Positions 4,536 to 8,214 of a DNA stretch of 8,214 bases are shown piece after piece. The DNA lies in assembly GCA_037190175.1 (NCBI GenBank), contig JBBCJM010000240.1:1-8214 (forward strand), in the 5' to 3' direction. The notes beneath the pieces were generated by a model. That model did not search any database and was not told where the DNA came from. It saw only the letters and a program-made list of their open reading frames with translations. Each line of letters opens with the position of its first letter. Position 1 is the stretch's first letter. The stretch is from JBBCJM01 sp037190175. GTDB taxonomy: Bacteria > Pseudomonadota > Alphaproteobacteria > Rhodobacterales > Rhodobacteraceae. Position numbers and translations under genes: made by a program.

Positions 4536-5417
4536 CTAGCCCGGCTCCAGCAATCCGGCGATCTCGGCCCGCGTCTCTGCCGCTACGTCACGCAGCACCC
4601 GGTCGGCCATCCTGGCCAGATCCTCGTCCAGGTCGTCGCGCCAGACCGCCCAGACCGGATAGGAGAACCGCGCCACCCCCTCGACCAGCCACAGCCGCCC
4701 GGCGTCCACATGCCGCTTCACATGCGCCGCCGGCAGGAAGGCGGCCATCGCGTGCTCCAGCACGAAGGGGGTGGCCAGCGTCCCCACGGCAAGGTCCAGC
4801 GCGGGGGCCGAGAGCGCGGGCAGGTGCTGGGCCTGGAAGGCCAGGAACTCCGCCCCCCAGTCCACCTGCACATAGCGGCCGCGCAGATCCTCGGGCCGCG
4901 CCCCTTCCCAGGGGGCCACCAGCACCAGCTCGTCCTCGATCACCCGCTCGGCCGAGAGGCCCGGGCGCAGCCGCGGGGTATGGGTCAGCATCGCCTGCAT
5001 GACACCCTCGGTCATCGCCCGGGTCAGCTCGTCCGGCGCCCCCATCTCGGCCCGCAGCCCGAGGTCGGGCATGGCCGCGCGCAGCGCGTCGATCCAGCGG
5101 AAGCCGATGCGGGGCCAGAGCGTGACCTGCGCGCCCACGGTCAGGGTGCGGGCAAAGCCGGCCGGCACGCCCACGTGCTGGCGCGCCTCTTCCCAGGTGC
5201 GCACCATGGCCACCGCATAGCCTTGGAACTCGCGCCCGTGCGGGGTCAGCTCGGCCCCGGTCTTCGACCGCTGGAACAGCGGCTGGCCCAGCTGGTCCTC
5301 CAGCCGCTGGATGCGCAGCGAGACCGCCGACTGGGTGACGAACAGCCGCTCGGACGCCGCCACGAAGGAGCCGGTTTCCGCCACCTGAAGGAAGGTCCGA
5401 AGAAGAGCCAGATCCAT
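4536..5417 (-). CDS. LysR family transcriptional regulator
   Basis: The 293-residue length and layout are typical of LysR regulators. The N-terminal winged helix-turn-helix is clear: MDLALLRTFLQVAETGSFVA, then RLFVTQSAVSLRIQRLEDQLG and PLFQRSKTGAELTPHG (1-61). A linker helix (about 62-85) leads to the effector-binding region (about 90-290), which is less conserved, so the inducer cannot be named. The protein would act as a DNA-binding cytoplasmic oligomer. ATG at 5417 is supported by AAGGA about 8 bases upstream and by the canonical start of the family. LysR genes often regulate a divergent neighbour, but here the upstream gene is on the same strand 69 bases away, so the target is not evident. 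The stop TAG is followed by two hairpins. Confidence 0.95.
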   Translation of the reverse strand: MDLALLRTFLQVAETGSFVAASERLFVTQSAVSLRIQRLEDQLGQPLFQRSKTGAELTPHGREFQGYAVAMVRTWEEARQHVGVPAGFARTLTVGAQVTLWPRIGFRWIDALRAAMPDLGLRAEMGAPDELTRAMTEGVMQAMLTHTPRLRPGLSAERVIEDELVLVAPWEGARPEDLRGRYVQVDWGAEFLAFQAQHLPALSAPALDLAVGTLATPFVLEHAMAAFLPAAHVKRHVDAGRLWLVEGVARFSYPVWAVWRDDLDEDLARMADRVLRDVAAETRAEIAGLLEPG

Positions 5418-5486
5418 GCTGCCATCCTTGACGCCACCAGGCGGCGGATCATCCGCCCGCCGCGCGCCGGGGCAAGGGAAATGGCG

Positions 5487-5843
5487 TCAGTGCGGGGCCG
5501 GGCGCCGATCCGCGCGGCCGATTCTCACGGGGATGACGGCCGGCAGGGGGGTGCTGTCATCTTTCGTGAACCGCCCGCCGGCCGGCGGCTCGGGCGCGGC
5601 GATCCGCATCACCGCGATGCCGAACTGCACCCCGGAAAACACCACGCCGTTGAACATGACCAGCATGGCGAAGGCGACCCAGCCCTGGGGCGAGCCGGCG
5701 ATCAGCCCGCGCAGGCCGGCCACGTCCTGCCACAGGAGCAGCGCCACGAAGAGCACCGCCATGGCAAAGCCCAGGGCGACCGAGCGGATGTAGAGCGTGA
5801 CGATGCGGGGAAGGCGGGGGCGGGGAAGGCGCTGGGGGGACAT
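5487..5843 (-). CDS. Conserved hypothetical two-helix membrane protein
   Basis: The 118-residue protein has a basic N-terminus (PQRLPRPRLPR), two hydrophobic segments (about 18-38, VALGFAMAVLFVALLLW, and 54-78, GWVAFAMLVMFNGVVFSGVQF), and a polar, basic, Pro-rich tail. This predicts a small inner-membrane protein with both ends in the cytoplasm by the positive-inside rule. I recall similar unnamed proteins in Rhodobacterales but no function. The ATG at 5843 is preferred because GGAG lies 8 bases upstream. An in-frame ATG at 5876 lacks a ribosome site. The LysR gene follows 69 bases downstream on the same strand, so the two may be co-transcribed, though the gap also leaves room for a separate promoter. 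Confidence 0.8.
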   Translation of the reverse strand: MSPQRLPRPRLPRIVTLYIRSVALGFAMAVLFVALLLWQDVAGLRGLIAGSPQGWVAFAMLVMFNGVVFSGVQFGIAVMRIAAPEPPAGGRFTKDDSTPLPAVIPVRIGRADRRPAPH

Positions 5844-5909
5844 GGGGGGCACTCCGGTTCGACTCCGATCCGTCATCCCGTAAAAGCCCGAGTTTGTTCC
5901 CGCCCGCCC

Positions 5910-5925
5910 GCCGGCGAAAGCCGGC
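5910..5925 (-). terminator. Hairpin downstream of META-domain gene
   Basis: GCCGGC repeats as a perfect 6-bp stem around a GAAA (plus) or TTTC (minus) tetraloop, 18 bases past the META gene stop. No U-tract follows. The location in the gap before the next gene suggests a weak terminator or RNA-stability element. Confidence 0.35.
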
Positions 5926-5943
5926 AGGCCGTCACAGGGCCGC

Positions 5944-6327
5944 TCAATTCATCGGCATCGTGAAGTCGAGCCGCACGCCATCCGGCCCGGTCAGTACCAG
6001 GGTGATGCCGTGCTGTTCCCGGGTGGTCACCGCGGAGAGCGCGGCGAAATAGGCCGCCTCCTCCTCCAGCCGGTCGCAGGCGCGCTTGGTCGCGGCGACG
6101 GGGCCCGGCAGGAAGCTGTCGCCCTCGACGGCGAGGGTCCCGGAATAGCGGTTGCAGGGCGCCTCGCCCGAGATGCGGCCTTCCTCGATCACCAGGGTGA
6201 TCGGGCCGGAGGGCTGGGCGCCGTTCAGCGCGATCAGCCGCCAGATGCCCGGCCCCTCCACCGGCCGGGTCTGGGCCGCGCAGGCGAGGGGCAGGGTCAG
6301 CGACAGGATCAGGGCAAGACGGCGCAT
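5944..6327 (-). CDS. Exported META-domain (HslJ-like) protein
   Basis: The 127-residue protein is mostly one META domain. Visible markers are the opening IWRLIALNG (28-36), the EAPCNRYSGTLAVEGD block (55-70; the family motif is GCNRY.G), ATKRACD (79-85) and an EEAAYFAAL helix (89-97), followed by beta strands LVLTGPDGVRLDF. The family includes heat-induced HslJ and many periplasmic proteins of uncertain role. Residues 1-18 form a signal sequence. PLAC|AAQ resembles a lipobox, but Pro at -3 makes a lipoprotein uncertain, and cleavage after ACA is also possible. ATG at 6327 is supported by AAGGA about 9 bases upstream. A longer frame to 6405 would bury the signal peptide. The gene lies 77 bases after the FliM-like stop codon, same strand. 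Confidence 0.88.
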   Translation of the reverse strand: MRRLALILSLTLPLACAAQTRPVEGPGIWRLIALNGAQPSGPITLVIEEGRISGEAPCNRYSGTLAVEGDSFLPGPVAATKRACDRLEEEAAYFAALSAVTTREQHGITLVLTGPDGVRLDFTMPMN

Positions 6328-6404
6328 CGGCGGGTTCCTTTCAGGGGCCTTCCCGGGGTTGGACCTAGCACGGACCCCGATCCTTGGCACGCCCCATGCC
6401 CACA

Positions 6405-7340
6405 CTACCCCGCCCGCCGCAGCGCGGCCTCGGCGGTGGCGAGGCCGGGGACAAGCCCGCCGGGGCCGCGGGCGGCGGGCTCGGCGGCGGCGGAGAGCCG
6501 CACCGCGCGCATCCCGCGGTTCTGGCCCAGCCGGCCGCCGGCCAGCCGCAGCCCGTCGCCGCCCTCCACGTCCACCCGGTCGAGTGCCGCGCCGCCCAGC
6601 CGCAGCACCTCGCCCGGGGCCAGCGCCATGACCTCGGCCAGCGTCAGCGTCACCCGCCCCAGCACCGCCTGAAGCGCGGCCTCGGCGCCCATCACCTGCT
6701 CGGCCAGCCCCGCCTGCCAGACCATGGCCGCAGCCGCCTCGGCCCCCGCGCCGGCCTTTTTCGGCGGCTCGCCCCGGCCCGCGGCGGGCAGCGCCAGCAG
6801 CACGGTTCCGGCCTTGGCGCCCCCGCCCAGCGAGACCTCGGCGATCAGCAGGCGATAGTCGCCTTCCTCCAGCAAGAGGCCCAGCGCGCGGACCTCCTCC
6901 ACCACCGAGGAGAGGCGGAAGCCGCCGGCCCAGATCCGGTCCGCCTCCTCCTCCAGCGCCGCCTCCAGCGCGGTGAGCGCACCGTCGATCACGCCGCCGG
7001 CGATGGCCGCGTCGGTGCGGGTGGGGCGGCGCGGCGCGGCGGGGCGGGGCAGCACCTGGCCCAGGGTCTGCCGCTCCACCACCGCCGCCAGCACCTCGGG
7101 GCAGAGCGCGATCAGCCCCCCTGCCCCCTTCGGCCCGGCGCAGAGCCCCATCAGCGACATCGGCGGCAGGCGTTCCAGCACCTCGGCCAGCCCCGCGCGG
7201 CTGCCGGTGACGCGCAGGACCCCCAGCGCCAGCCCCGCCCCCTCCTCGGCGCCCCGGGTCAGCGCCAGTGGCCAGGCGCCCTCGGCCCCGCGCCCGGCGG
7301 GGGGCGGCACCATCCCGATCTTGCGCCTGATCCCGCTCAC
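6405..7340 (-). CDS. FliM/FliN family (SpoA-domain) protein
   Basis: This 311-residue protein ends with a recognisable SpoA/FliN-type domain (about 222-285): VLGRVTLTLAEVMALAPGEV, LGGAALDRVDVEG, then LAGGRLGQNRGMRAVRLS. The middle (about 35-185) has the alternating strand/helix look of the FliM CheC-like domain, with ERQTLGQVLPRPAAPRRPTR before a long helix. The CheY-binding N-terminal peptide of true FliM is not evident. The protein would sit in the flagellar C-ring or a related export/switch complex, or be a divergent paralogue. GTG at 7340 is chosen because GGAGG lies 8 bases upstream. Another GTG at 7379 gives 13 more Gly/Ala residues but has its nearest AGGGA too far away. The sensor kinase gene ends 63 bases upstream on the same strand, so co-transcription is likely. 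No other flagellar gene is in view. Ala/Gly/Leu make up much of the sequence. Confidence 0.85.
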   Translation of the reverse strand: MSGIRRKIGMVPPPAGRGAEGAWPLALTRGAEEGAGLALGVLRVTGSRAGLAEVLERLPPMSLMGLCAGPKGAGGLIALCPEVLAAVVERQTLGQVLPRPAAPRRPTRTDAAIAGGVIDGALTALEAALEEEADRIWAGGFRLSSVVEEVRALGLLLEEGDYRLLIAEVSLGGGAKAGTVLLALPAAGRGEPPKKAGAGAEAAAAMVWQAGLAEQVMGAEAALQAVLGRVTLTLAEVMALAPGEVLRLGGAALDRVDVEGGDGLRLAGGRLGQNRGMRAVRLSAAAEPAARGPGGLVPGLATAEAALRRAG

Positions 7341-7348
7341 CGCCCCGG

Positions 7349-7353
7349 CCTCC
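7349..7353 (-). promoter_or_regulatory. Shine-Dalgarno that decides the GTG start of the FliM-like gene
   Basis: The minus strand reads GGAGG eight bases before the GTG at 7340. It is a full match to the anti-SD core at ideal spacing, while the upstream in-frame GTG at 7379 has only a distant AGGGA. This supports the shorter, 311-residue product. Confidence 0.7.
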
Positions 7354-7403
7354 GCTGCCTCTCGCCCCCCACCTGCCACGGAAGGCTTGACGATCCCTTA
7401 CCG

Positions 7404-8214
7404 TCAGGCCGCGCGTTCCAGGCGCAGGGGCAGCGTCACCCGGAAGGCCGCGCCGCCCTGCCCGGGCAGATAGCTGATCGAGCCGCCCAGATTGGCCATC
7501 AGCTCGCGGCAGATCGCCAGCCCCAGCCCCGCGCCGCCCGCGCGCGAGGGGTCGGTCAGGCGCGAGAACTTCTCGAACACCAGCGCCTGCTGGTTGCGCG
7601 GGATGCCCGAGCCGTTGTCGATCACGTCCACCGTCACCCGCCCCGAACGGTGGCGCACGGCGATGCGCAGTTCGGGCAGCAGGGCGTCGCAGTACTTGCG
7701 TGCGTTGGAGATCAGGTTGATCAGCACCTGGGTCAGCCGGTCGCCATCGGTGCGCAGGTAAAGCTCCTCTGCCGCCGGGTCGCGGTGCACGACGAATTCG
7801 CGCTCGGGCCGGGTATGGGCGGCGGCGACCAGCGCCCGGTCGATCATCTCGCGCAAGGAGACCATCGAGAGGTTCAGCTGCACCGAACCGCTTTCCAGCA
7901 CGGAAAGGTCCAGCAGGTCGTCCAGCAGACGCGTGAGCCGGATCGCCTCGTCATGGATGATCGCGGCATAGTTGATGACGGTTTTCTCGGGCAGGTCGCC
8001 CTCGCGCAGGATCTCGGAAAACGCGCGGATCGAGGTCATGGGCGTGCGCAACTCGTGGCTGATCTGGCTGAGGAAGGCGTCCTTCTGCACCGAGATCTGG
8101 GTCAGCTTGTCGTTGGCCTCGCGCAGGGCACGGGCGGTGCGGGTCAGTTCGGCCTCGCGCGCCTCCAGCCGGGCGGAATATTCCATGATCTGCGCGGCCT
8201 CGTTGGCCACCGCC
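7404..8214 (-). CDS. Sensor histidine kinase, C-terminal part (N-terminus beyond right edge)
   Basis: The frame is open through the right edge, so only the last 269 or so residues are here. A coiled-coil-like segment (MEYSARLEAREAELTRTARA and on) leads into HisKA with the H-box SQISHELRTPMTSIRAF; its phospho-accepting His codon is at 8057-8055. Then follows HATPase_c with N-box NLISNARKYCD, G1 box DNGSGIP, F box FEKFSRL and G2 box GAGLGLAIC. All key residues are intact, so autophosphorylation is expected. The sensor region is not visible, so the stimulus is unknown. Very similar kinase cores, as I recall, occur in large Rhodobacterales kinases with a sodium/solute symporter-like N-terminus; this is a weak inference. 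GTG at 8210 is an internal codon, not a likely start. The FliM-like gene follows 63 bases downstream. Confidence 0.93.
   Translation of the reverse strand, partial: AVANEAAQIMEYSARLEAREAELTRTARALREANDKLTQISVQKDAFLSQISHELRTPMTSIRAFSEILREGDLPEKTVINYAAIIHDEAIRLTRLLDDLLDLSVLESGSVQLNLSMVSLREMIDRALVAAAHTRPEREFVVHRDPAAEELYLRTDGDRLTQVLINLISNARKYCDALLPELRIAVRHRSGRVTVDVIDNGSGIPRNQQALVFEKFSRLTDPSRAGGAGLGLAICRELMANLGGSISYLPGQGGAAFRVTLPLRLERAA

Noticed and set aside
5855..5875. Sequence resembling a tRNA T-arm (GGTTCGACTCC)
   Set aside because: Only three of five stem pairs form and no acceptor, D or anticodon arms surround it. It may be a chance match.
5844..5876. Upstream ATG at 5876 for the two-helix membrane protein
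   Set aside because: It has no ribosome site, whereas the ATG at 5843 has GGAG at good spacing.
4473..5963. A 496-codon plus-strand open frame opposite the LysR and membrane-protein genes
   Set aside because: It is antisense to two well-supported genes, is rich in Arg, His, Gly and Pro as expected of a GC-rich shadow frame, and has no ribosome site or family match.

Overview
The window reads as chromosomal DNA from a GC-rich alphaproteobacterium, most likely of the Rhodobacteraceae/Paracoccaceae (Rhodobacter, Paracoccus, Defluviimonas-like). Support comes from strong G/C bias at third codon positions, an MmcB-type repair protein, a DUF1194 von Willebrand protein, a FliM/FliN-like protein beside a multi-domain kinase, and a tRNA-His with the alphaproteobacterial identity pattern (no encoded G-1, A73). 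Species cannot be assigned from sequence alone.

Layout from left to right. Positions 1-1053 (minus) hold the first 351 codons of an unrecognised modular protein that runs off the left edge. It has a basic/acidic N-terminus, a compact domain, an Asp-rich linker, two related helical repeats and a Gly-rich tract. Upstream lies tRNA-His(GUG) on the minus strand with its own promoter, divergent from a 66-aa acidic protein (DUF6324-like) at 1414-1614. That gene converges on mmcB (1611-2093, minus), and the two stop codons share one CTAG. mmcB has a candidate LexA operator just upstream of its start. A 410-base intergenic region with several inverted repeats follows, then a secreted DUF1194/vWA protein (2504-3307, plus), which is flanked by two copies of a 31-base direct repeat.

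From 3416 to the right edge every gene is on the minus strand: a DUF481-type outer-membrane beta-barrel, a LysR regulator, a two-helix membrane protein, a small exported META-domain protein, a FliM/FliN (SpoA-domain) protein and the C-terminal half of a sensor histidine kinase. The kinase and the FliM-like gene are close enough to be co-transcribed (kinase first). The membrane protein and LysR gene could form another short unit. An AT-rich island (40% GC) at 4351-4440 upstream of the DUF481 gene ends at a plus-strand terminator-like hairpin that has no annotated gene before it.

Most of the window is ordinary housekeeping and conserved-hypothetical content. The parts most worth a second look are the left-edge modular protein, the predicted SOS control of mmcB, the 31-base repeat pair and the orphan terminator.
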